A stretch of 64,000 nucleotides of DNA from the NCBI GenBank assembly GCA_015478855.1, contig JADMKJ010000026.1, forward strand, positions 33,101-97,100. Direction: 5' to 3'. The notes beneath the pieces are model-generated. The model saw nothing but the letters and a program-made list of their open reading frames with translations, was not told the DNA's origin and did not search any database. Below, piece by piece: positions 10,377 to 19,194 of the stretch. Both the position numbers and the translations under genes were made by a program. This stretch comes from Proteiniphilum sp. Lineage in GTDB: Bacteria > Bacteroidota > Bacteroidia > Bacteroidales > Dysgonomonadaceae. How positions within the stretch are numbered: position 1 is the first letter of the stretch; each line of letters starts with the position of its first letter.

Positions 10377-11228
10377 ATGGTTTTCCGCAAGCACGTCATA
10401 CTTATTTCATTCATTCTATTTTTTTTTGCCTATTCATGCAACACATCTAAAATAACAATGCTGGAACAGGATAATGCTCTACCAAAAAGAGCTGAGGGAG
10501 CATTAAGCGGATCAGATTTTTATTATCAAGCTTTACATATTTCGAATGAGGCACGTGAAAATATGATATTGAAAGAGATTACCTCCGGCAATTTTCCTGA
10601 TTTTATGCGAAAATGGGTGCGGATAGATAAATCGATTCTTACAAAGGATGGAAATTCGCTTTCAGCCTTCTATTATGTCATGCCTGATTATTTAATGATA
10701 GGCTGTGATGATGATTTTTTCAGGATTCCTATGCAACCTCAAACTGCGCAGAAAATTGCCGATGCATTTGGATGTTTTCTTACAACAAGTAAAATCTGTG
10801 ATGATGTGTATGAAGCAGCAATCGTTCAATTGACACCTATGCCTCTCAATCAAAATAGAGATTCATTTACAACCTTTTATCAGCATCATCAGCTTATTGA
10901 AAAACAACGGAAAGGAAGAGAAGGATTAATAGCAGGAATCAAAAAAGATGTGATTATAAGCTCAGCTATAAAGCCGGATAGCCGGCCCAATAGAGTTGCG
11001 ATATATGGTTGGCATAAGCCTGACGGTAATCCCATTCAACCCGTCTATGCCGGTCATGTAGATTGGTATGTTGATTACAGCCACGGTATCAGGCTTGTTT
11101 ATAGGATCATTCATGTGAATGGCAGACCAATGGATTATGAAGATGTATTGAAAGATCCCGAATTAAAAGAGCTGCTTTCAAACGAAAATGGGGCAATGGA
11201 TTTTTTTGCTTACCCATACAAAGAATAA
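10377..11228 (+). CDS. Secreted protein of unknown function
   Basis: N-terminal lipoprotein signal (FFFAYSCNTSK); His/Asp-rich segment YGWHKPDGNPIQPVYAGHVDWYVDYSHGIRLV; no family recognised. Confidence 0.6.
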   Translation: MVFRKHVILISFILFFFAYSCNTSKITMLEQDNALPKRAEGALSGSDFYYQALHISNEARENMILKEITSGNFPDFMRKWVRIDKSILTKDGNSLSAFYYVMPDYLMIGCDDDFFRIPMQPQTAQKIADAFGCFLTTSKICDDVYEAAIVQLTPMPLNQNRDSFTTFYQHHQLIEKQRKGREGLIAGIKKDVIISSAIKPDSRPNRVAIYGWHKPDGNPIQPVYAGHVDWYVDYSHGIRLVYRIIHVNGRPMDYEDVLKDPELKELLSNENGAMDFFAYPYKE

Positions 11229-11239
11229 AATATCATCGT

Positions 11240-13708
11240 ATGAAAAAAATAATCATTCCCTGGTTACTATTATTGGAAGTCACTGTCGTTATAGGTCAAC
11301 AGAGTTGGATCCGTGTGAATCAGATAGGTTATCTGAAAGAGGATGTGAAGGTGGCTGTCTGGATCAGCAAAGAGAAGCAGACACCAGATCAGTTTGAGCT
11401 GATCGATGCCGTTACAGGTAAAGTAGTCTGTCACAGTGAGATGGTAAAGGATAGTGGTGGCCTGTGGGGTTTTGACGCCTCCGCCCGTCTCAATTTCTCC
11501 ACTTTCACCGTTCCAGGCACCTACATCATCAGAGCCCATGGCGTGCAGTCAGTCCCATTTAAGATAGGCAACGATATTTATGCCGGTGCGACGGAGATAC
11601 CGCTTAAGTATATGCGTCAGCAGCGGTGTGGGTACAATCCCTTCCTGGAGGACTCATGTCATGTGCATGATGCCATCTCTGTGGGTGATCCCAAAGGAGA
11701 AAGAGACGGTCAATATTTCAATACTACCGGCGGGTGGCACGATGCTTCGGACTACCTGCAATATGTCACCACGTCGGCCAATGCTGTCTATCAGATGCTG
11801 TTTGCTTACCGTCAGTACCCCGAGGCTTTCGGTGACCACTACGATGCCAATGGTCATGAAGGTGCCAACGATATCCCGGATATCCTGGATGAGGCGAAAT
11901 GGGGACTGGACTGGCTGGTGAAGATGAATCCTGATACCGCCACCTACTTCAACCAGCTGGCGGACGACAGGGATCATGTGGGTTTCACGCTGCCCAACGA
12001 ACAAAAAGTAGATTACGGATGGGGTGCCGGAAAAGAACGTCCTGTCTATTTTGTAAGCCCTAAACCACAGGGTTTATTTACACACAAAAACCGAAGCAGA
12101 GGTATGGCTTCCACTTTGGGGAAATATGCCTCCTCCTTCTCACTGGGTGCTAAAATGCTGGCTGCCTATTATCCTGAATTTTCGGTGATGTTACAACAGA
12201 AAGCGGCAGATGCCTACCGGAAAGGGGCGGAGAACCCGGGTGTCTCACAGACCGCACCCGGCGGGGCACCCTACTTTTACGAAGAGGATAACTGGGCGGA
12301 TGATATGCAGCTGGCAGCTGCGGAGATGTACCACACCTCCGGTGAGGGAGCATACCTGAAACAAGCTGTGGACTACGGGCGACTGGAGCCGGTGACACCC
12401 TGGATGGGTGCCGACTCGGCACGCCATTACCAGTGGTACCCTTTTGTGAACCTCGGAAACTACCATCTGGCGGTGCAGCACGACGACCTCCGTGCGCAGA
12501 AGGAGTTTATCCGCAATATGCGGAGCGGCCTGCAGCGCGTGAAGGAGAGGGCAGGGGAGAATGCTTTCATGCACGGGATACCCTTTATCTGGTGTTCCAA
12601 TAACCTGACGGTGGGCTTTATCACACAATGCCGTCTCTACCATGAGATCACCGGCGATGATGCTTTCCTGGAGATTGAGACAGCCATGCGTGACTGGCTC
12701 CTGGGGTGCAATCCCTGGGGCACCTCCATGATCGTGGGATACCCCTCCCACGGCGATACGCCGGATGATCCCCATTCCGCCTTCACCCACCTGCATCAGA
12801 TACCTGTCACCGGCGGTATCGTGGATGGTCCCATCTACCACTCCATCTTCAGCAGCCTGATAGGGATCTACCTGGCCGGGGAGGATGAGTATGCCCCCTT
12901 CCAGTCAGGCTACGTGGTGTATCACGACGATTATGCCGATTACTCCACCAATGAACCCACCATGGATGGTACAGCCTCGCTCACCTACTATCTCGGTTAT
13001 CTGACATCCCAAGCAGGTCATTCCACCATTGTGGAGGGTGGAATCGTACGGGGCGACAGCACCAGAAAACAGCTCTCGCTGGTCTTCACCGGACATGCAT
13101 ATGCCGATGGTGCTGAGGTGATCATGAAAGTGCTGAAGAAGTACGATGTGAAGGCCTCCTTTTTCCTTACAGGCGATTTTTACAGGAAGTTCCCCACCAT
13201 CACCCGTGGTTTGCAGAAAGAGGGTCACTACCTTGGGCCCCATTCCGACAGGCATCTGCTCTATGCCGACTGGCAGAGGCGCGATTCCACGCTGGTTACT
13301 CGGATAGCCTTTGAGAAAGACCTCAGGGATAACTACCTTGCGATGGAGAAAGCAGGAGTGAGAACAGACACGCCACAATATTTTATGCCACCCTATGAGT
13401 GGTACAACAGTGAGATCAGCGGCTGGGCCGGGGCGATGGGGGTAAAGCTGGTGAACTTCTCACCGGGAACAACCTCCAACGCCGACTATACCACACCGGA
13501 GATGAGGAATTATCTCTCTTCGGAGACCATCTATCGCAATATCATCGCTTATGAAGAGCGTGAGGGCCTGAATGGTTTCCTGCTGCTGATGCATATAGGG
13601 ACGGATCCCGGACGAACGGATAAACTATACAACCGGCTGGATGAGCTGATCAAAGAGTTGCAAAGAAGAGGATATAAGTTCTCTGGAATAGATGAGTTGT
13701 TAAAATAG
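11240..13708 (+). CDS. Bimodular secreted enzyme: CelD_N Ig-like + GH9 catalytic domain + C-terminal NodB-like polysaccharide deacetylase
   Basis: GH9 signatures GGWHDASDYLQY and YSTNEPTMDGTASLTYYLGYL; C-terminal NodB features KYDVKASFFLTGDF, GPHSDRH, MPPYEW, LLLMHIG. Confidence 0.9.
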   Translation: MKKIIIPWLLLLEVTVVIGQQSWIRVNQIGYLKEDVKVAVWISKEKQTPDQFELIDAVTGKVVCHSEMVKDSGGLWGFDASARLNFSTFTVPGTYIIRAHGVQSVPFKIGNDIYAGATEIPLKYMRQQRCGYNPFLEDSCHVHDAISVGDPKGERDGQYFNTTGGWHDASDYLQYVTTSANAVYQMLFAYRQYPEAFGDHYDANGHEGANDIPDILDEAKWGLDWLVKMNPDTATYFNQLADDRDHVGFTLPNEQKVDYGWGAGKERPVYFVSPKPQGLFTHKNRSRGMASTLGKYASSFSLGAKMLAAYYPEFSVMLQQKAADAYRKGAENPGVSQTAPGGAPYFYEEDNWADDMQLAAAEMYHTSGEGAYLKQAVDYGRLEPVTPWMGADSARHYQWYPFVNLGNYHLAVQHDDLRAQKEFIRNMRSGLQRVKERAGENAFMHGIPFIWCSNNLTVGFITQCRLYHEITGDDAFLEIETAMRDWLLGCNPWGTSMIVGYPSHGDTPDDPHSAFTHLHQIPVTGGIVDGPIYHSIFSSLIGIYLAGEDEYAPFQSGYVVYHDDYADYSTNEPTMDGTASLTYYLGYLTSQAGHSTIVEGGIVRGDSTRKQLSLVFTGHAYADGAEVIMKVLKKYDVKASFFLTGDFYRKFPTITRGLQKEGHYLGPHSDRHLLYADWQRRDSTLVTRIAFEKDLRDNYLAMEKAGVRTDTPQYFMPPYEWYNSEISGWAGAMGVKLVNFSPGTTSNADYTTPEMRNYLSSETIYRNIIAYEEREGLNGFLLLMHIGTDPGRTDKLYNRLDELIKELQRRGYKFSGIDELLK

Positions 13709-13749
13709 TGGTTTGGCTGAAAGTATAAGGTGTTCCATCGATTTTTTGC

Positions 13750-13757
13750 TATTTTTG
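13750..13757 (+). promoter_or_regulatory. Candidate -7 element TATTTTTG upstream of dacB
   Basis: Matches TAnnTTTG, 24 nt upstream of ATG 13782. Confidence 0.45.
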
Positions 13758-13781
13758 TAAAAAACAAAAGCCATTGATCGT

Positions 13782-15248
13782 ATGAAAAGAGCATTTGCCT
13801 TCACGAATTATTTAAAAATGAACCTCCTGTTGCTCACGCTCCTGCTGCTTGTATCTCCCTCATTAGCACAGACAGCATTGCAGCGTTTCGTCACTCATCC
13901 CGCGCTGAAGCATGCTTCGGTGGGCATCTCGGTGACTGATCTGGAGACAGGCAGGAGTATCGTGTCGCACAACGGAGAGCAATCGCTCACACCCGCATCT
14001 GTATTAAAACTGATTACAACAGCTACAGCTGTTGAAACACTGGGTGAAAATTTTCGCTACAAAACAGATATTGGGCTCGATGCCGGGAATCCTTCTCGCA
14101 TACTGGTGATCGGATCAGGCGATCCCACCCTGGGTAGTGAAGCTTTTAATGATGACCTCCACACTTTTTTTATCACTGTGGCAGACGCCCTCAGGAAAAC
14201 AGTTCCCGGCAACAGGGAATATACGCTTTATGTGGTGGATAACCTGTTTGGTTACGATGGGATTTCGCCGGAGTGGACCTGGATTGATATGGGGAACTAC
14301 TACGCTGCGGGTGCCTACGGCATCAGCATTTTTGATAACAGTTATAAGCTCTTTTTCAATACGACTGATTTGAACAGCTGTCCGAAAATTCTACGTACTG
14401 AGCCGGAGATTAAAAATCTTACATTTCAAAATGCAGTTACCCTGAACAGCACTGGACGCGATAACGGTTATATCTACGGAATACCTTTTTCCAACGAGAG
14501 AGCTGTCAGAGGGAATATTCCTTCAGGAAGAAAGGAGTTCAGCATTAAAGGGGATATACCTGACCCGGGAATGTTGCTGGGCAAGACACTGGCCGGCTAT
14601 CTCACCCGCGCCGGATTGAACATAGGTAATGTGGAAACAGCAAGGATGGATTATCTTAAAGCAAATTGTATCTCAGAAAGAAAAGATCAAAACAGGATTG
14701 AAAAGGTGCTTTGTACATTTGTTTCACGCCCTTTGAAAGAGATTATCCAAGAGGTGAATGTAGAGAGTAACAACCACTATGCAGAACATCTTATTCGTAC
14801 CATCGGGAGAAAGAGCAGGAGTGATATATATGACGATGCGCTGGAGGCTGGTGTGACCTATGTGAAGGATTTCTGGACCAGCAAAGGTCTTGCGGCCACA
14901 TCGCTGCAGATGCATGACGGCAGTGGCCTGGCTCCTCAGAATAGCGTAAGCCCACAGTTTCTGACCGATCTGCTGGTTTATATGTATGGCAGGAGTGAAG
15001 AGTCGTCTGTGTTTTTCAATTCGTTGCCGAGAGCCGGGCAGGAGGGAACACTCAGATCCTTCCTGAGAGATACGAGACTGAGCGGCAGAATAGCAGCCAA
15101 GAGCGGCAGCATTGGTGGGGTGCAGTGTTATTCCGGCTATCTGATCGACGGGAGAAAAAAATATGCATTCACCGTGATGGTGAACAAGTTCAATGGCACA
15201 CGTCCACAGGTAAGAGAGGCTATAGAACAGTTTCTACTGGGTTTGTAA
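13782..15248 (+). CDS. dacB: D-alanyl-D-alanine carboxypeptidase/endopeptidase (PBP4, peptidase S13)
   Basis: SxxK in TPASVLKLITTA, SNN in VESNNHYAEHL, KSG in AAKSGSIGGV. Confidence 0.93.
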   Translation: MKRAFAFTNYLKMNLLLLTLLLLVSPSLAQTALQRFVTHPALKHASVGISVTDLETGRSIVSHNGEQSLTPASVLKLITTATAVETLGENFRYKTDIGLDAGNPSRILVIGSGDPTLGSEAFNDDLHTFFITVADALRKTVPGNREYTLYVVDNLFGYDGISPEWTWIDMGNYYAAGAYGISIFDNSYKLFFNTTDLNSCPKILRTEPEIKNLTFQNAVTLNSTGRDNGYIYGIPFSNERAVRGNIPSGRKEFSIKGDIPDPGMLLGKTLAGYLTRAGLNIGNVETARMDYLKANCISERKDQNRIEKVLCTFVSRPLKEIIQEVNVESNNHYAEHLIRTIGRKSRSDIYDDALEAGVTYVKDFWTSKGLAATSLQMHDGSGLAPQNSVSPQFLTDLLVYMYGRSEESSVFFNSLPRAGQEGTLRSFLRDTRLSGRIAAKSGSIGGVQCYSGYLIDGRKKYAFTVMVNKFNGTRPQVREAIEQFLLGL

Positions 15249-15260
15249 TCTGACACCTAC

Positions 15261-15307
15261 TAAATAATGAAAGAGCCTGCTCCATTTGCAGGCTCTTTCA
15301 TTATTTA
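15261..15307. terminator. Bidirectional intrinsic terminator, perfect 20-bp inverted repeat
   Basis: TAAATAATGAAAGAGCCTGC-TCCATTT-GCAGGCTCTTTCATTATTTA between convergent genes. Confidence 0.85.
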
Positions 15308-15847
15308 GTCTACGATAGCAACCAGTTCGATCTCAAAAACAAGAGTGGAATAACCCTGTATACTGTTGTTCCCCGATTCACCATACCCGAGCTTCCAGGG
15401 GATCCAAACCTCCCATTTGTCACCCACCTGCATATGTTGTAATGCTGTTGAAAAGCCATCTACAACACCATTCACTGCAAATGTTCGGGCAATATTATTA
15501 TTGTTCGTGGTATCAAAGATTACCTTATTGTATATGATATTACCTTTCTCATCGGTATAGTTGTCCTCTTTTGACCAGATATTTTTATACCATCCGGTGT
15601 AGAGCACCTTCACCTGATCGGTAAAAAAAGGTGATGCACCCTCTCCCGATACAATCTCTTTGTACATGATAAATCCGTTACCGGATTGGGAATTTATTCT
15701 TGTATATGCTGTGTTGGCAGCTATCGCCGCGAACTGAGCCTCGTTGTCCAGCTTCCACTTGTCATCGAAAGTCTCTGTCTCGTCGCATGACGAAAAAAAG
15801 ATGACGGCACTCATCATAAGGAATATGGATAGGTTTAATCTCTTCAT
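15305..15847 (-). CDS. FKBP-type peptidyl-prolyl cis-trans isomerase lipoprotein
   Basis: Lipobox FFSSCDE; FKBP features VKVLYTGWY, VNGVVDGFSTALQHMQVGDKWEVWIPWKLGYGE, LVFEIELV. Confidence 0.92.
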   Translation of the reverse strand: MKRLNLSIFLMMSAVIFFSSCDETETFDDKWKLDNEAQFAAIAANTAYTRINSQSGNGFIMYKEIVSGEGASPFFTDQVKVLYTGWYKNIWSKEDNYTDEKGNIIYNKVIFDTTNNNNIARTFAVNGVVDGFSTALQHMQVGDKWEVWIPWKLGYGESGNNSIQGYSTLVFEIELVAIVD

Positions 15848-15848
15848 T

Positions 15849-17396
15849 TTATTTTGATATTTGTTTTAGCAGATGTTTCATATCGGTCTTCTCCGAGATG
15901 GTTTGTTGTAATGCATCGATCGAGACTCTTTCCTGTTCCATCGTGTCACGGTAACGGATGGTGACGGTGTTATCCTCCAGTGTCTGATGATCGATGGTCG
16001 CGCAGAAAGGGGTGCCGATGGCATCCTGACGCCTGTAACGCTTGCCGATGCTGTCTTTCTCATCGTACTGACAGGAGAAGCTGAACTTGAGCTCATCCAT
16101 GATCGCACGTGCTTTCTCAGGCAGTCCGTCCTTCTTCACCAGCGGCAGGATGGCCAGCTTCACAGGCGCGAGGGCCGGGGGCAGATTCAATAACACGCGT
16201 GTCTCACCACCTTCGAGGGTCTCCTCACGATAGGAAGCAGCAAGGACAGAGAGAAACATGCGGTCCAGACCGATGGAGGTCTCCACCACGAACGGCACGT
16301 ATGATTTGTTGAGCTCCGGATCGAAGTATTGCAGTTTCTTGCCGGAGAATTTCTCATGCTGGCTCAGGTCGAAGTCGGTACGTGAGTGAATACCTTCCAC
16401 CTCCTTGAAGCCGAAGGGCATCTCATACTCAATGTCTGTCGCTGCATTGGCATAGTGCGCCAGCTTGTCGTGATCGTGAAAACGATATTTGTGCGCACCA
16501 AAACCAAGTGTCTGGTGCCATCTCATACGAATTGCCTTCCAGTGTTCGAACCACTTCAGCTCTTCTCCCGGCGCGACGAAGAACTGCATCTCCATCTGCT
16601 CGAACTCACGCATGCGGAAGATGAACTGGCGCGCCACGATCTCATTGCGGAACGCCTTGCCTATCTGAGCGATGCCGAAGGGGATTTTCATTCTCCCTGT
16701 CTTCTGCACGTTGAGGAAGTTGACGAAGATTCCTTGTGCTGTCTCGGGACGAAGATAGATCTTCATGGCTCCGTCGGAGGTTGATCCCATCTCGGTGGAG
16801 AACATCAGGTTGAACTGACGCACCTCCGTCCAGTTGCGGGTGCCGCTGATGGGACAGACGATCTCACAATCGACAATGATCTGCCTCAGCTCTTCCAGGT
16901 TCTCGTCGTTGAGTGCTTTCGCAAAACGTGTGTGAACCTCGTCCCTTTTCTGTTGGTACTCCAGCACACGAGGGTTGGTCTCGCGGTACATCTTCTCGTC
17001 GAAGGTCTCCCCGAAACGTTTGGCCGCCTTCTGCACCTCTTTCTCTATCTTATCGTCCTGTTTAGCCAGATAATCCTCGATAAGCACATCAGCACGGTAA
17101 CGTTTTTTGCTCTCCTTGTTGTCGATGAGCGGATCGTTGAAGGCATCCACATGCCCTGATGCTTTCCATATGGTAGGGTGCATGAAGATGGCGGAGTCGA
17201 TACCCACCACGTTCTCATTCAGCAACACCATGCTGTCCCACCAATATTTCTTGATATTATTCTTGAGCTCCACACCCATCTGACCGTAATCGTAGACAGC
17301 TCCCAGGCCATCATAGATCTCACTCGACGGGAATACATACCCATACTCTTTGCAATGCGATACCAGTTTTTTAAAAACCTCTTCCTGTTGTGCCAT
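15849..17396 (-). CDS. glyS: Glycine--tRNA ligase
   Basis: GLGAVYDYGQMGVELKNNIKKYWW, GSTSDGAMKIYLRPETAQGIFVNF, FRMREFEQMEMQFF class II signatures. Likely start MAQQEEV at 17396. Confidence 0.97.
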   Translation of the reverse strand: MAQQEEVFKKLVSHCKEYGYVFPSSEIYDGLGAVYDYGQMGVELKNNIKKYWWDSMVLLNENVVGIDSAIFMHPTIWKASGHVDAFNDPLIDNKESKKRYRADVLIEDYLAKQDDKIEKEVQKAAKRFGETFDEKMYRETNPRVLEYQQKRDEVHTRFAKALNDENLEELRQIIVDCEIVCPISGTRNWTEVRQFNLMFSTEMGSTSDGAMKIYLRPETAQGIFVNFLNVQKTGRMKIPFGIAQIGKAFRNEIVARQFIFRMREFEQMEMQFFVAPGEELKWFEHWKAIRMRWHQTLGFGAHKYRFHDHDKLAHYANAATDIEYEMPFGFKEVEGIHSRTDFDLSQHEKFSGKKLQYFDPELNKSYVPFVVETSIGLDRMFLSVLAASYREETLEGGETRVLLNLPPALAPVKLAILPLVKKDGLPEKARAIMDELKFSFSCQYDEKDSIGKRYRRQDAIGTPFCATIDHQTLEDNTVTIRYRDTMEQERVSIDALQQTISEKTDMKHLLKQISK

Positions 17397-17630
17397 AATT
17401 AAAATATGCATGTTTCAGCTTGTCTCAATACAGTGTCAAACATGCTTTCAATGCTGATTTTTTTCTGTTCATTTATTTCAACCTGCAAAGTAAACGGTTT
17501 TTTTCGAAATTCTGTCAACAGGAATGCTTAAAGATAAATAATGATGGCCATTTTAGCGGAGCCTTTACAGAAAAGTTGTACTTTTGCATCTGTATCATAT
17601 AAGACATCTTCAAAAAACCAGAGCAACAGT

Positions 17631-19130
17631 ATGGCAGGTGGCATGAGAACGTTGGCAAAGGAGACCTTCTTCTACGGCATGGGAAGTGTGCTTCCGAAGC
17701 TCCTGAGCTGGTTCCTCTCCCTCTACTGGGCATTCGCACTGCCAAAGATCTCTGATATCGGGGTGCTGACCAACTTTTATGCATGGGTGGCGCTGCTTCA
17801 GGTGATCCTCACTTACGGCATGGAAACAGGTTTCTTCCGTTATGCCAATAAAGAGTCCGATCCTGTGAGGGTGTTCTCCACCACCTTTATCAGTATTGCC
17901 TCCACTACCTTACTTTTCTTCATCGCAGCCATGTTTTTTCTCAAGCCGGTGGCTTTTGCACTGGGCGGCGTTGAGATGAAACCGCACTATCTGGCGCTGC
18001 TGGTGATGATCCTATGCCTCGATGTGTTAGGAGCAATCCCCTTTGCCAACCTCAGGTTTAAGAAACGACCCGTGCGTTTCGCGCTGATCAAGATGGCGAA
18101 TGTGGTCCTTACTATCCTCTTCAATCTGTTCTTCTTTCTGGCATGTCCCTGGCTTCAGACAAAATTCCCCGGTAGCTTTGCCTGGTTTGATATCAGCAAG
18201 GGAGTGGATTATATTCTTATATCCAATCTTGCTGCATCCATCATTCAGTTGCTGATGGTCTCACCGGAGCTGAGGGTCCGTTTTACGTTCGACAAGGTAT
18301 TGCTACGAAAGATACTGAGATACTCATTCCCCATCCTTATCCTTGGCATCGCAGGTATCCTTAACCAGACCGTGGACAAGATCGTCTTCCCATGGATTTA
18401 TCCCGACAAAGCAAATGCTTTTACTGAGCTGGGTATCTACGGTCAGAACTTCAAGATCGCCATCATCATGGTGATGTTCACGCAGGCGTTCCGTTACGCC
18501 TTCGAGCCGTTTATCTTCGCGAGGAACAGGGATGCTGCCGATGACCGCCAGTCGTTCAGCGATGCCACCAAATATTTTATCATCTTCGGGTTGCTCATCT
18601 TCCTGCTGACCGTTGGTTACATTGACCTGATCAAATACCTGATACCCGTGAAGTATCATGTGGGACTGAAAGTGGTGCCCATTGTCCTCCTGGGTGAGCT
18701 TTTCTTTGGTATCTACTTCAATCTGTCGCTATGGTACAAGCTCACCGATCAGACAAAATGGGGTGCTTACATGTCCCTGTTCGGTTTCATCATCACCATT
18801 GCGATCAATATTCTGTTTATTCCTCACTTTAGTTATATGGCCTGCGCCTGGGCATCTTTTATCGCGAATATGGTGATGATGCTGATCTCCTATTACCTGG
18901 GACAAAAAAACTACCCCATCCCCTACAATCTCAAATCGGCCGGGTTCTTCTTTTTGTTGTCGATGATCCTCTTTGCAGGAATCAGATTAACCTATATGAA
19001 CGTAGGCAATATCTGGCTTCGTTTGGGGATTAACAGCCTGTTTATCGCCATATACCTCTTTGTTGTTTTGAAAAAGGAGTTATCTTTGCACAGCTTACCG
19101 CTCATAGGAAAATATTTTAATAAGCAATAA
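17631..19130 (+). CDS. Oligosaccharide flippase / polysaccharide biosynthesis membrane protein (MATE/Wzx-like)
   Basis: Multiple TM segments, LAKETFFYGMGSVLPKLLSWFLSLYW N-terminus. ATG 17631 preferred over track start 17541. Confidence 0.88.
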   Translation: MAGGMRTLAKETFFYGMGSVLPKLLSWFLSLYWAFALPKISDIGVLTNFYAWVALLQVILTYGMETGFFRYANKESDPVRVFSTTFISIASTTLLFFIAAMFFLKPVAFALGGVEMKPHYLALLVMILCLDVLGAIPFANLRFKKRPVRFALIKMANVVLTILFNLFFFLACPWLQTKFPGSFAWFDISKGVDYILISNLAASIIQLLMVSPELRVRFTFDKVLLRKILRYSFPILILGIAGILNQTVDKIVFPWIYPDKANAFTELGIYGQNFKIAIIMVMFTQAFRYAFEPFIFARNRDAADDRQSFSDATKYFIIFGLLIFLLTVGYIDLIKYLIPVKYHVGLKVVPIVLLGELFFGIYFNLSLWYKLTDQTKWGAYMSLFGFIITIAINILFIPHFSYMACAWASFIANMVMMLISYYLGQKNYPIPYNLKSAGFFFLLSMILFAGIRLTYMNVGNIWLRLGINSLFIAIYLFVVLKKELSLHSLPLIGKYFNKQ

Positions 19131-19190
19131 GCAATAAGCAGTAAGCTGAATATTGAAAGCTGAATACTGAACATCAAATATTTAACATCA
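19119..19190 (+). repeat. Degenerate A-rich array with 7-nt periodicity overlapping the flippase stop codon
   Basis: AATAAGC AATAAGC AATAAGC AGTAAGC TGAATAT TGAAAGC TGAATAC TGAACAT CAAATAT TTAACAT. Confidence 0.65.
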
Positions 19191-19194
19191 CTAT

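Noticed and set aside
12245-12841. 198-aa minus-strand ORF inside the GH9 gene
   Set aside because: Lies antisense to a clearly coding GH9 domain; low-complexity composition with no recognisable motif; typical shadow ORF.
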